Shown one piece after another: positions 1 through 11,700 of a stretch of DNA of 64,000 nucleotides. Each line of letters opens with the position of its first letter. The first letter of the stretch is position 1. The position numbers and the translations under genes are program-made. The stretch comes from Corythucha ciliata (taxonomy: Eukaryota > Arthropoda > Insecta > Hemiptera > Tingidae). Below the pieces are notes generated by a model, which was not told the origin of the DNA, searched no databases, and saw only the letters and a program-made list of their open reading frames with translations. The DNA is taken from contig CM075943.1 of the NCBI GenBank assembly GCA_038030265.1, forward strand, positions 28,768,001-28,832,000, given 5' to 3'.

Positions 1-545
1 GACGTTTCTCACAAAAACGTCACGAGAATGCACAAAAACCGTGTTTTTACGAAGCATGGACCATTGTCTACGGTATTCGAGAAGGGTGCAGGGAGATCGG
101 CGGTAAGTGAGAACAGTATATCTTACCATGGAGATGGCAAGAGGCATTCGATTTGACCCCTTCCCCCATCTGTGATTCATTAAATTGTCGCCATTCAGGG
201 GGGGGGGGGTATAATTGAATGCCGTTTGCCTACGATATCTTCTCTTTCCTAAAATATTCTGTCCTCCCTTTCTAAAACAGTATTTTGACAGAAAAATATA
301 GGCAATTGCCTATGTGCCTGGTGCCAACAATATTCGTGAAGGGTGCTCGGAGATCGGCAGAAATGGATGGAGGGGGGCTGTCAAATTGAATGTCTCTTGC
401 CTGCGGTATATTCTCCATGGTAAGATATCCTGTTCTCACTTACTGCCGGTCTCTCCGCACCCTTCACGAATAACGTAGCCAATGGCCCATGTTTCGTAAA
501 AACACGGTTTTTGTGCATTCTCGTGACGTTTTTGTGAGAAACGTC
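1..545. mobile_element. Foldback/MITE-like element with ~160-bp inverted arms
   Basis: Bases 1-160 reappear inverted at about 381-545. Both arms start GACGTTTCTCACAAAAACGT, read on through a TTCG-GAAGGGTGC block and end near a run coding for nothing recognisable. A third partial copy of the GAAGGGTGC block lies between the arms at about 330-360. The outer end of the left arm is cut by the window edge, so the target-site duplication cannot be checked. No transposase is visible. A 62-codon open frame on the minus strand (381-569) is simply the translated arm and is not called as a gene. Confidence 0.75.
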
Positions 546-595
546 AGTGGTAACATGAAATGTGAACACGCCAAAGGAAGCTTAGAAGACGGGGA

Positions 596-990
596 AGTTT
601 TTGTGATACACCGAAAATCTGTTGAGAAAGCTGTTTGGGTACAGTGACTTTTCGTAAAACGGACAAATTTTAGAGAACACGTAAATTTATGGAAAAAATG
701 CCAGATTTCTGGGTGTTGACGATTATTTCAAGCAATAAAATGGCCTCTATCCTAAAGGAAATGTTCCGTAGTTTCTGAAAATGGCATCACTTTTTGGATT
801 TCGTGTGATATAAGCCGAGAAATTGCGGATTTTTTGAAGCAAGCATTGGTTACTTTTTTAAACACAAAAAAAATCATAACTCCGGAACGGATCGACGTAG
901 GATACTTCCGAAGGTACCATTTTACTCCAATTTTAACGTAGTTTTACCCAAAAATTTTTGTCACACTTATACGGATCCACCCTGTATATA
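596..990. repeat. Unclassified dispersed-repeat-like segment ending in CCACCCTGTATA
   Basis: No gene is seen. The segment contains ATAACTCCGGAACGGATCGA and ends with GGATCCACCCTGTATATA, a type of terminus often seen at ends of non-autonomous insect repeats. A comparable end (GCCACCCCGTATCG) closes the segment at about 3370-3740. The call rests only on this terminal motif. Confidence 0.3.
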
Positions 991-1985
991 TCTTTATGGC
1001 CGTTTCCTTGTTAGCACGATAACTCTCGTAGAAGTTAATTTAGCGGAACGCGCTTTGGCACAAAAATCAGTAGTCATAAGACACCGGTCGGTATTGCATT
1101 TGGGCCAAATCGGTCAAGGTGGAGGGGGGGGAAAATCGGGCTTGAAGTCGTGAAAAAATCACTAAAAATCACCAATTGATTCTAGAAGCATCATATTCGG
1201 TACGTATACTCCATGTTAGACTAGCCTTTGATTCCCATTTTAATTTTTTGAAAAAGTCAAAGGGGAGGGGGTGGTGCCCCCGGGGTGGAAGTAAGTGTGT
1301 GGTCTTGTTAGCACGAAAACTCTCGTAGAAATTAATTTAGCAGAACGCGCATTATCTAAAAAATCAGTAGTCATAAGATCCCGGTCGGTATTGCATTTGG
1401 GCCAAATCGGTCAAGGTGGAGGGGGGAAAATAGGGGTTGAAATGGTAAAAAATCACCAAAAATCACCAGTTGATTCTAGAAGCATGATATTCGGTACGTA
1501 TACTCCATGTTAGACTAGCCTTTGATTCCCATTTTAATTTTTTGAAAAAGTCAAGGTGGTGGGGGTGGTCTTTCCGGTGTGGAAGTGTAAAAATAGCGTC
1601 GAACTTCACTAGTTCATCTTAGCGCTCTAAAATTCGACTGAATAATTTAATGTAACGAAAGCCCTGATTTCCATTGAGATTTATCGAAATCTTTGATGGG
1701 AGGGGGGAAATGGGGGATGAAATTTCAAAAAAATTGCTTAAATTCACGCGTTTAGGTATTATAAAATACGGCACAAAAATTTAATCTTACAAAGCCCTTG
1801 GAAAACTACCGAAACTTTTCGACATTTTTGAAGAGAGGGTGGTGAAAATAGAGGAAACAGTTCGGCTTAATGAAACAAATTATGGTATCAAAATTATTAC
1901 TTCTGGGACGGCTTAGGGTATCCGCATACGGAATGAAATGCACTCTTTCCGACCGCCAGCTGCCGGAGCGAAATTTTTTATTTCT
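990..1985 (+). mobile_element. Repeat element carrying two 297-bp tandem units (copy 1)
   Basis: The element opens with TTTATGGCCGTTTCCTTG and then has two tandem units that each start GTTAGCACGA (1010 and 1307, period 297). Each unit contains a ggtcggtattgcatttgggcc block and a G-rich stretch. It closes with a distinctive end, GGGACGGCTTAGGGTATCCG followed by CCGCCAGCTGCCGGAGCG. The same left and right ends flank a four-unit version at 45975-47277, so this is one element family with variable copy number inside. The open frame at 1295-1513 is translated repeat. No transposase or other protein domain is recognised. Confidence 0.7.
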
Positions 1986-2341
1986 TAAATTAAGTTGTTG
2001 AGAATGGTCTCATAGACCGAAAACCGGGTCCTCCGAGAAACATAAATAGATGCATTTGGTGAGGACAACACTTAACATTCATTTTGTCAGTTGCAAAATG
2101 TCGCCACTATGAATGCAGTAGATCTCCTCATTGGTGTTCGCGAAGCGTCCCTCCTCAAACCACGAAACCACCGCTCGTGCTCTCGTGGTTTAAGACATCC
2201 TTTGCAGGCTTAACAAGCTGTCTACGGGGTGGAGAGACCTGAAGCGACATTGAAGCGAGGGAAGTCAAAATAACGTATACGCAAGTTTGATGAATCACGC
2301 TTCACTCAAATAACGCTTCAGAGCGGTGGGGCGTGGTTCGA

Positions 2342-2393
2342 ATTCACCCTTATGTCGTCGGGAAATGTTCACCCTTATATCGTCGGGAAATGG
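2342..2393. repeat. Two-copy 25-bp tandem duplication
   Basis: TTCACCCTTATGTCGTCGGG and TTCACCCTTATATCGTCGGG follow each other directly, both continuing with AAATG. They differ at one base, so the duplication is recent relative to surrounding repeats. Confidence 0.7.
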
Positions 2394-2780
2394 TCAGAAG
2401 CGTTCAAGACTTTGTTGCCCGTACGCCAGCCAAGTCGTCCCTTACGATCCTCGGGGGCAACAGCTGCCAGCACCATGGCTAACAGTGAAAAAACCGCAAA
2501 TTTGCGTCTAAATTTGAGAAAAACTCATTCGCGAGTAAAACGGATTAATAACGCCAATTCGCGGCTATAATTAACAAAAAAAAGAGAAACCAAGAAATGA
2601 AATTAGGTTAAATTAAGAAAAACCACTAATTCGTGTGTTTAAAGGTCGATTCAGACTATTTGGACGTGACGTTGGAACACGCATTCCCACGTGTGATACA
2701 AAATTCCAAAAAAGGATTCTGTTTGTTTACGTTCACATTGCCCGGACGTGACGTGGGAACACGTGGAATGATGTTTGTTA

Positions 2781-2917
2781 AGGCCCATTCACAAGCTCTA
2801 TGTTTTCGTAGTGTGGAGTCAACGCCACCTATCAAAATGCTTCATTTTTCGAGGGAATAAATTTGTTTAGTTGCACAGACTCCGTACAACGCAAACATAG
2901 AACTTGTGAACGGGCCT
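2781..2917. mobile_element. PIF/Harbinger-type MITE (137 bp)
   Basis: The termini AGGCCCATTCACAAG and CTTGTGAACGGGCCT are inverted with one mismatch. Further inward, CTATGTTTTCG and CGCAAACATAG continue the inversion. TTA flanks both ends (2778-2780 and 2918-2920). A 3-bp TTA duplication is the signature of PIF/Harbinger insertion. The element has no coding capacity. Confidence 0.7.
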
Positions 2918-2969
2918 TTAAGCCTTGGTTTCCTAGAAAAGCGGTGCCGTAATATAGCGGTGGAAAAAA

Positions 2970-3350
2970 ACCCCTTTTAAATCACGCCAGTAGTTGCCTA
3001 GAGAGTAAAGTCCGGTCAACATGACAGCGGCACCGCTCTGAATGAGACGGCCGTTCGTGGCAGTGATGAACTGGTTGTCAACGGTTTTTGACGGTGACGA
3101 CGAACGTTTTTTGTTTACAATGAGCGTGAAAACTACCTGGACGCTAGACGGTGACGAAATCGTAAATAATACTGTCCGAAAACGACTCTATTCTGATGTT
3201 AAAAGAAAATACTACCAAATAGTTGGAACCATGTTGGAACTACGAGGAAAAAAACGTCATCACCACCGTCGCGATGGAAGCGGTGCCGCTTTCTGTTTAC
3301 CGCTATCTAGGCAACTGTGGCTTGATTTAAAAGGGAATCGTGATACAATT
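2970..3350. mobile_element. Inverted-repeat element with ~70-bp arms
   Basis: The left arm (about 2973-3043: CCCTTTTAAATCACGCC, AGTTGCCTAGAGAG, AGCGGCACCGCT) is repeated inverted at about 3275-3345 (AGCGGTGCCGCT, ATCTAGGCAACT, CTTGATTTAAAAGGG). A partial direct copy of the inner end (GCGGTGCCGTAATATAGCGG) lies just outside at about 2939. The 108-codon frame at 3042-3368 lies inside the element and has no recognisable domain. Confidence 0.7.
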
Positions 3351-3369
3351 TTTTTAGGGCACTTTTAAG

Positions 3370-3740
3370 CATATACAAAATCGTGTTTTTTTCGGGTATA
3401 TTCGTTCATAACTCAACTATTATTGATCTCAGAGAATCGAGCTACCGCGCATTTGATTTACCACCAAAATCAACTTCAGAAACGACTTTATCGCTAAATG
3501 TAGGGCGTGAGGATTTTAATAAACTAGTCAAGCCAAAAACAACGTTTTTTCGTACAAATTATGCCATAACCCGAGAAGTAATCAGCCCACGGTCTTGGGG
3601 CAGGTTTTTATCGACTCAGCACATACAACTGCATAAGATTAGTCACCTCGTTTGGGCATTTTTTCCCCCCATTTAGCAAGGAGTTGGCCAACGTCTATAC
3701 CCGCCCTTAAAAATAGGTTCGCCACCCCGTATCGTTGCAG
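3370..3740. repeat. Unclassified repeat-like segment
   Basis: A 97-codon open frame (3383-3676) is present but shows no known domain and no splice or start context. The segment ends with GGTTCGCCACCCCGTATCG, comparable to the CCACCCTGTAT terminus near 985. I see no gene that can be supported. Confidence 0.25.
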
Positions 3741-3839
3741 ACTCTTCGAATCCTCAAAGTATACATCAAAAGGAATTTTTTAAGCCACATTCGAAATTGG
3801 GCCGAATTTTGCCGCTATTCTGGCTTTATTTCCAGAACT

Positions 3840-4640
3840 ATTGAAAAAGTTTGCTAATTCTGGGCTGAAATTGAGAAAAGTACGCCAATCGGGATATTTG
3901 GAGGCAACTCCGCGTATAAAATTGTTAGACAATTCAAATGTTCCGTTTTTGGGGAAGTTCGCAGCTCAAATTTATTCATTTGTTATTTTTGCCATATCAG
4001 CAAAAGAATTATTGCAGAAAAAAGATTTGTAGAGAGATAGAAAATGGCCATGGTAAAAGCTTGGTTAGAAGTGAAGAAAATCGGTAACTATTCGCGGATA
4101 AAATTGAGAAAAGCGCCATTTTGCGTATAATTTTGAGAAAAAGCGCTGTTTCGTGACGAAAAAAAAAAAAGCTAAATGGATGGAACGAGCAGCTGAAATT
4201 GAGAAAAAGTGCTCATTTATGGCTAAAATTGTGAAAAATGCACCAGTTTGTAGTTTCTGGAGTCAGCTACAGTACCCAATTTGCGGGTTTGGAGCGTGGG
4301 AAACAGTTTGAAAGGGCTAGAACGTGGCGAAAAGTGGAAAAAGCCACAGGCCTTTTGCTAATTCGTGGTTAAAATTAAGCGCTAATTTGTGGATAATATT
4401 GAGAAAAGTGCTCATTCGCGGCTAAAATTGAGGGGGGGGGGAATCTCATCCGCGGTTAAAATTGTGAAAACGCGCTGATTTTCGGTTTCTGGAAGAAACT
4501 TCGTGGCACAAAATTGAAAAAGCGCTAATTCACGGGTTAAAAATATCGCTAACTCGCGGCTAAAATTGAGAGAAACGCTAGTTAGCGACTAAAATTAGGA
4601 AAATGCTAATTCGCTGTTAAAAATTAGAAAAACGCTTACA
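3840..4640 (+). repeat. Degenerate ~30-bp array, family A
   Basis: About 25 strongly diverged copies of a unit of the form GCTAATTCGCGG followed by (C/T)TAAAATTGAGAAAAAGC. Copies differ in length by a few bases and many are interrupted, so the array does not keep a reading frame. Family A also occurs at 7255-7395, 11150-11350, 16920-17515, 17835-18260, 21540-21860, 23790-24165, 25170-25435, 26865-27800 and 45140-45480. Confidence 0.75.
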
Positions 4641-4742
4641 ATTCGGCGAGTTTGGCTCTGTCAAAGAAAAAAGCTTTCATGAGGATTTCTCATCGAACGA
4701 GAAAGAGCCTCGATTCTCGATAGTCGTGATGCGCTTATTTTT

Positions 4743-6390
4743 GGGCTCTTCGAGTGGGCGCTGACGGCTTTTTCGGATGTGATTTGGTCACAACTGCCTC
4801 TCGACCCCATCTTCGGTCAGTTCCTCCTCTCGTTCAGAAGCTCGGTCTGCCCCTTGCTGTTCTCCGTATCGCTGCGAATCAAAAATTATCCTCAAAAACA
4901 CGAAGCATGTCATTAATGACCCCCACGCGAGTGTGGGTGGAGGTGGATACGCGATGCCTTTTACAACCGTTGTCGTCTTCCATGTCCAAAAGAAGGATTG
5001 TCGGGAAGGAGAGGGTTTGCTGCCCATGGATTTGTTGAGGACGTCGAGATCGGGATCGAGATGATTGGTTGTGGGGTGGGGGGCGCTAGCAATAACACTC
5101 GAACCAGACACAGGACACTAATGAGATTGACTTTGATGTGTGTGCGTTCATTTTTATCACCGCATCCGTTTTGTGAAAAGCTAAACTCTAACTGATGAGC
5201 CGTGAAAATTTATTTATGTATTTTGTCAAATTTTTCTTATTCCATCTTGCGTAATTTTAACCTGATTTGAATTCTCTTTTTTCACCATTTTAGGTGACGA
5301 TGAAGGACAGGTCTCTGCAGTTTAACATTCCTTAATTACTGGTTCCTTATTTTTCGTTTTTTAAAAAAGTGTGTCTATTTTTAAAATTACGTCCCTCCCC
5401 TCCACTCGCCCGTTAGCTGTTTGAAATGATCTCATTTTATGAATAATTTTTAAAGAAAATAACGAGAAAGGGAAGATTTTGACCCCCAAAAAAAAGAGAA
5501 AAAATAAATCATATCATTATCCCCCTTGCTTATGTCGCTAACTTTTCAAAGACCAATTTTTGATGTCGTGTGCATTTCGTGAATCTCTCTCTAGACCCCC
5601 CGATTGGGGTCTTCTTTACCTGTTCATATTATTAATAATCCACAGAAAATTATTTCAACTATTTTTAAAAAATCGTGTACTATACCATAGAAGGAGCTTT
5701 ACAAAGTCAATGTTTTAGTTTATTAATTTTTGTGCCCCTAGTATTTTTCTCACTTCAAGTATTTTTTTTTTTTTTTTAAGGGGCGTCACTCTTGATTAGA
5801 TTTTCATAGAACCCCATCCCCTCCACCATCTCGGTTTATAAAATTGAATTGTTATTACCCGCCCTCCCCCCCGATTTAAATTAAACCCAAAAAAACAAGC
5901 GTTATATTTTGACTGGTAGTACAATTAAGATTGACAATATATTTTGTAAAACAAAAAAACGTTATTTTCATCTGCCTATTTTTGTTTGTTTGTTTAATTG
6001 GACGTATTGCATTTATTTAGTTTCGTCGGAAAGAGATTTGTTGTTCTTCTGTTTTTTAAGTATTTAGCTTTTATAAATAGAAAAGAAAAATCTTGCCATA
6101 ATAAGCTAATAGGAACGTTTTACAGGTCGCAGTAAAAGACAATTTATATTTGTACATAAATATTTATTTTTTATTTTTGTTTATTTCACAGTTTTGTATC
6201 ATAGTTTGTATATTTGTATTTTTTTGGAACATATGTACATTTTTTTAGTTTTCTTTAAATATTTAATTTTTATTTGATTATTGTGTATAGTAGCTGAGAA
6301 TTTAAATTTGAAACAACAGTCATTTATTTCATTTTAAATCGTTCTATTATTGTCATTAAACAGTACCGCTGCTAATTTTTGTCTTTGTTT
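4743..6390 (+). other. UTR-like, repeat-free segment with a candidate last exon
   Basis: Unlike its surroundings, this stretch has no A/B repeat units. At 5294-5335 a pyrimidine-rich tract and AG precede a short frame (VTMKDRSLQFNIP, then stop; another frame gives DDEGQVSAV, then stop). The next ~1 kb is AT-rich, like a long 3'UTR, with TGTACATA-type (Pumilio-like) sites around 6150-6235. Upstream, 4743-5090 has compact open frames on both strands but none is recognised. It could be the 3' end of a plus-strand gene whose other exons lie outside the window or are too diverged to see. It could equally be unique intergenic DNA. Confidence 0.2.
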
Positions 6391-6429
6391 GATGCAGATA
6401 GTAGGGTAATATATGGTGGATCTCCCGAT

Positions 6430-7205
6430 GCCTAGCGGGCTCAGCCCGTGGTCCGAGCGAGCCCACAAAACAAGATTGCGAACTTGTAATTTCGCGGATA
6501 TTTCAGCCCTAAAAACTCGCGAGTTTAGTTCCGAATGATGGTATTTCGCGACTCTTCATCAATATTTGGGCGATCTCGGAGCCAGCTAGACCCCGGAACT
6601 TACCATTTCGCGAAGGTACAGATGAGAAACTTATTTTGTTAATTTTTTGCATATTTTAAACTGTTGGCGCAGTCCGGAACGGATTGCCCAGGGCGCAGGG
6701 ATGCGCCCACTAAAACTAATGCCCAGAAAATTGCTATTTCGCAAAAATGTAGACCATAAACTTGCAAATTCGCGGAGAAAAAAAGACCAGCAACTACCGG
6801 TTTAGCGAATATTTAGGCCCGAATCTTGCAATATTGTGGCTATTCGTTAAGACTGGGCGCTGCCGTGGCCGGGTTTGTCTGGGTTCCGCTGTCAAAGAAC
6901 AAAGCTGGTTATTTCATTCACGTAAAGACCCGTAACCAGTGATTTCGTGAATGCTCAGACCCAAAATTAGCAATTTCTCAGATTTTGAGCTCAGATGTGA
7001 TGTTCTATCGTGGCATATTTAGCGCACTTTCGTGCCTGGGTTTCCGCGGTCACTGGAAAAAAAGTCCCGAAATTAGCAATTTTGGGGAAAATGAAGACCA
7101 TTATAATGTACTCGCAATTTTTAGAATATTCAGTCCAGAAACTTGCAATTTCACTAATTAGCTTCGAATGATGTAATTTCGCGGCTATTCATCACAGGCG
7201 CTGAT
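6430..7205 (+). repeat. Degenerate ~31-bp array, family B, with higher-order ~200-bp spacing
   Basis: Units resemble GAAACTTGCAATTTCGC followed by GGATATTTAGACCC. Every 165-225 bp the short units are interrupted by a GC-rich module resembling GCCTAGCCCGGGGTC-TGAGCCCAC (near 6440, 6670, 6865, 7040 and 7205). The same module recurs in the second B array in the receptor intron. Confidence 0.7.
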
Positions 7206-7254
7206 CCATAGTTAATCCCAATTTTACTCACTATTCACGTACTATTCGATGGCG

Positions 7255-7395
7255 CCGAGGGAGCCTTATTTCCCAATTTTAGCAATACTTTGGCTTTATT
7301 CCTTAATTTAGCTCCAAACGAGTTATTTCCCTCAATTCTACCTTTAACCAGCCGTTTGTCCTCACTTTAGCCGTGAAATGCGCTCCCCGCAAAGC
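7255..7395 (-). repeat. Short family A array, inverted
   Basis: About four to five diverged units reading (on +) CCTCAATTCTACC, CTCACTTTAGCCGTGAAA and similar, i.e. the reverse of family A. The array directly follows the family B array. Confidence 0.55.
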
Positions 7396-7473
7396 TCAGG
7401 GACCCGAACCTTCCGCCCCCCCCCCCGGGGGCCATTATTCCGGAACTTACTCCGCGGGGTAAGTTGCCGTCGT

Positions 7474-7734
7474 CTACTCCGAGATCTGATCCTCAACGCT
7501 GCCCCTTACTCTGTTGACGAGTTTTTTACGAGTCTGTACTGCCTGTGATCCTTCTGACTTATTGACATTTTGCTCATAAATGTAACAATGCTGGCAATTA
7601 ATCAAGTTGAGTTGAGTTGAGAAGGTCCCAATAGTAAACCGTGAGCTAAAGCCTTTTCGGTTTATTTCGTAAATTTCGGCCTGGACTCGGTACGTTCTGC
7701 CAATTTCAGCAGTAAAAGAGCACTTTTCCCTCAA
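7474..7734 (-). other. Unrecognised 86-codon open frame
   Basis: The frame lies between repeat arrays and, unlike them, has mixed amino-acid composition (for example RTYRVQAEIYEINRKGFSSR). I recognise no domain, see no clear promoter, and the ATG has no supporting context. It may be an eroded retroelement or gene fragment, or chance. Confidence 0.15.
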
Positions 7735-7805
7735 ATTTTTATCGGGCGGAAATTGTTTTTTTTTTTTTTTTGAGAGGAACCCGCTATAAATTGGTTTTGG
7801 AATTA

Positions 7806-7893
7806 GGCAACCCCGTGAAATTGGGTTTTAAGCATCAAAGCCCCGTGAAATTGGGTTTTCATCATCAAACCCCGTGAAATTGGGTATTTAGTG
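7806..7893 (-). repeat. Three near-identical 28-29-bp tandem units (family C, inverted)
   Basis: CCCCGTGAAATTGGGTTTT, or its one-change variant, occurs three times in a row at a spacing of about 28 bp. These are the least diverged family C units in the window and show directly that units multiply in tandem. Confidence 0.8.
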
Positions 7894-7904
7894 AGCAAAA
7901 TTTG

Positions 7905-7980
7905 TGCTTTCGAGTCTAGGGGATGTGGCAATTGCCCACCCGTCCCCACTCTGACTACGCCCTTGGGTCTGACTTCCAGG
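7905..7980 (-). repeat. Dispersed-repeat terminus (GGCGTAGTCA / GGCAATTGCC)
   Basis: Read on the minus strand the segment gives CCAAGGGCGTAGTCAG followed by GTGGGCAATTGCC. Similar GGGCGTAG motifs occur at 10388 (ATGGGCGTAGATAG), and a G-rich variant at 21353-21436. They look like ends of a dispersed element family; no coding part is visible. Confidence 0.35.
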
Positions 7981-8778
7981 CACGTCCATCGCCTTCGCAC
8001 TCTCTGAACTTAATTGAAGATCCTAGAAACGAAAGCTAGTATCTGGAGTCGTCAATTTAGCCCTTTAAACTGGGTATTTTGCCTCCTAAAAACAGAAAAA
8101 CCTTGAAAAACACGTTTCACTACACAACAATCACCATCTTTCGACAAAAACCCTCAGGAAACTATCAAATTTTTCCTATAAACTGGCAATTTCGTACCAG
8201 TCACTGACTCTTTGGAGTATAAAATTAGAATTCAGCTGCCTCGAACCCGCGGTTTGTGCCCCCACCCATCACTCAGGTGTGGTCTACCGTAGAATCGGTA
8301 AAGGTCATAAGTTTCATTTCTAGAAATACTGGTAATTTCGCAGCGTGATATGACTATTCACACTGGTTAGGAGACCGAATAAAGACCTTGCTGAACTATT
8401 TTTCGCTTCTAAAATAAAACATAATGTGTCCGAAAAGCGAGAAAACTATCCGCCTGAACACTGGGGGCGAGTAAACGGGCTGGAAAGGCGGTAGGGGGAG
8501 GTCGTTTAAATGTTTCCTGACACGGATTAAATTATAATCTGAGGAACACGTAAGGGAAATTAAGGACACTTCTCCTCCTCCTCCTTCTGCACCCCTCCAC
8601 ACCACCCGCTCATCAATCCTCCGATGCCCCGCGTCGTCCCTTCGGCCTTGTAGGCCCCTTTATACGCAGGCACACCGTAAATTCAACTGGACGTGTCGCT
8701 CGTTTGTCGCCCTCGCCACTGAGTGACCACACCGTGTCTGAACTCATTTAACACGCGTATTTAAGAGCGTTCGCGAAC

Positions 8779-11700
8779 ATGCGTTACGGTGTTTTCATAC
8801 TTTGCATTCTTGTCAACATCCATTTCAGTGAGTGAATTCGTTATTTGTTTAAAAATATTTATCTATTTGTTTATTTATTTCCTCTGATTTTTAAGGTCGA
8901 CTACTGGTATTGGACGAAGATAAACAACCGTTTTACTTAAGTGCCAGTGTTGGTGAAACAGCTTTGTTCGTGTGTGATTTGGATTTTCCTCAAGACGTTG
9001 TAACGCCTTACATCCTCAATTGGAACAAAGAGGTATGCGTAAATTTAGAGGAAAAAAACTGTTTTGTTCAATTTCATTGACCGATCCTGCCGTTTGAATA
9101 TCCGTTTGATTTGAACAAATTAACTCACTCCTGCCTCCTAATAATAAAAAATCGTCAAAAATATTGTTAATTTAGTGTCGGGGAAATCACAATTTAGTCA
9201 ACTGTCGCTCCTCCTTTTTTTCAGCCCAACCCAAAAACTGTTGCAACACTTTGGCATTGTTCGACATTCAACGAATTGCATTGTTTAGGAATAACAGTGG
9301 CTCAGTGCCTCGCGTACGGATACATATCGCTTAACTCTCCCTCCCATCACTATCGTTCCCCAGGTTGAAGGTGGCGTTCATCTCGTTCGTCTCAATCGTG
9401 AAAAAAATCAACAATAAACGATCGAGATGTAATTCAATTTTAAAACAGGACAGGATGCCCACTTTGATTCTCGCCTCTATTATTTGACCGTTGAAAGCCA
9501 TTTATTTTGTTGTCCCTGTCAGGTTTTTATAAAGAGCGTTAACTCGCTGTCCCATCAGATTAAAGACAGTGTAAAGACCCCATCGTGCCTATGTTACTAC
9601 TCGAATTCTAAAAAAAAAAAAAAGTACGGATAACTTTAATTCGAACTACTTGTGTTCAGTGCCCCCCCCCCCTCTTACTCGCCTTCATGTCTGATGCGTT
9701 TCGTGGTGCTCATGAGTTGACAGGATGAAGGAAAAAAAACGTGGGCGTCAAAATTGTTTTTGACGGGAGGAATAAACAAAAAATAAGAAAGACAGGCAAC
9801 CTCCCTCCCCCCCTTTCTAACCATAGTCACGTCCAGCTTCGTTGACAATGCGTGTGTCTCAGGTTGCCGATCACAAGCAATTTTCCTAATTTCCTACCAA
9901 TTAAAGGGCACTGAATAGCGACTTTTACTGTGCCGCCGCGCCACCCTAAGGAGACATATCGAACGCCACACTTGCTCAGCTAGTTTTTGGGCGGAAAATC
10001 ACAGTTTCTGGTAAAAAATGCACAGATGACAGCATTGTCAAAAAATTGGCTTGTTTGCCAACTTTTAAGGCCTCTGAAAGGGAGGTACCTAGTTGAAAAC
10101 ATCAAAGCCATACCTATCAGATTGGTCATATCCATCAAAGAAACCCGTCGCCAAATAATCTGGAAATTTAACCCCAAAAGTCCAGGTTACTTTGTCTCAA
10201 AAGTACGGTGGCCAAAACTTATTGAAATGTCTACCACTTTTTGCATTAAAACCCGCCCGTTTTGGCGTTGACGGTGGTAAATTTGGTCCCAAAAATAACA
10301 CTGCCTCGGTAGCCGGTTGGTCGAGTGACGGGGAAATCCCGGAATCTGATCTTTTGGCCCAAATAATCAGCTTGATGGTAACCTGTAACCATGGGCGTAG
10401 ATAGTTCGCCGTTCGGGTGGGCAGCCCCCGACCGTAGTCTCAACATTTCAAGCGTCGGGTAATGATTAAGGGGAGGGGGGTGGGTGTCACTCGTTCATAT
10501 CGGTTTCATCAAGCTTAGGACGCTCTTAGAGAGAGTGACTGGACCGGTCCAGTGCCGATCGGCGGGCACTAAAAAGGAAGCCCCGAAACTTATTGCAATC
10601 GCGCGGTTATTCAGCTAAGAAAAACGTCCAATTTCCTGGGTATCGGCGCTGTTGAAGCCGCCTAGCCTGTTGAATCCGCCGCCATAAAAAAGGCCCCAAA
10701 ACTTGCAAATTTGCTTAAGTTAAGACCCAAAACTTTCAATTTCGCTGATATTCAGCCGGGAAACTCGCTCAAAGGACCGGAAATTGCAAACCCACAAATA
10801 TTTATTAATTTAATATGTTTCAATTAGAAATGTCTATTCGGCATTTACGCAGTCGGTGTTGGCTAGCCCAGGGTCCGCACACAGTAAAGTAAAAGGCAGA
10901 AACTAACAAAATTCACTGATATAAAGACGTGAAACTCGCAATGTCACGAATATTTAGCCACTGTTGCAATTTTGTGGGGGTGTGGCGTATAATTATGAGC
11001 CTCATTGGGTCTACGATGCCGCGCTGTCCGTCGTGGCCGCCTAGCCCGGGGTCTGAGCCCACAAAAAACAGTTGGAGACTATTAATTTCGTGAACCCGAA
11101 AACCGTGAAAACCGAAACTAACAATTTCGCAGATATATTCCGCTCCAAATGATGTAATTTTTCGGCTATTTCCCTCGATTTTGGCTACGAATGAGCGGTT
11201 TTTCTCAATTTCAATTGTAAAGGAGCAATATTTTCATTCTATCGGCAAACAAGCCCTTTGTTTCAATTTTATCCGCTAAATAGCTCATTGGCCTCATTTC
11301 AGCCGTGAATTAGCACTTATGTCAATTATAGTCGTGGCACTATTAGCAAAAAAACAGCCATTTTTTCTGTAGAAAATACTTTTTCGTGTGACATTTCAAG
11401 ATTATTCGGGGTTTTAAGGGCTAAATGTTTGGAAGGAGCGAATTGAGTTTTTCCGAGTGTAGCTGGTTTTGAACAGAGGCGATCGATGAAGGACGAACGG
11501 AAGACTCTGCACTTTCATTGGTTTTATTATATGATTTTTCAGGGCGATCGTGTAGCTTCAATACAAGATGGCTCCATGATTTTCGTACACGACGGGTACA
11601 AGGGACGCGTCGATGTGTCAACTTTTTACGACAGGTCCGAACTAAATTTAACCGCGGTCCGCGAGCCGGACCGCGGCTGGTACGAGTGCCGTCTATTTTT

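Noticed and set aside
1295..1513. 72-codon frame in the 297-bp unit
   Set aside because: Translated tandem repeat; other units carry indels and stops in this frame.
4788..5111. 107-codon open frame on -
   Set aside because: Low-complexity, no domain and no promoter; the + strand has equally open frames over the same bases.
8757..8765. TATTTAAG as a TATA box for the receptor gene
   Set aside because: Only about 14 bases before the ATG, too close for a TATA-driven start with any 5'UTR.
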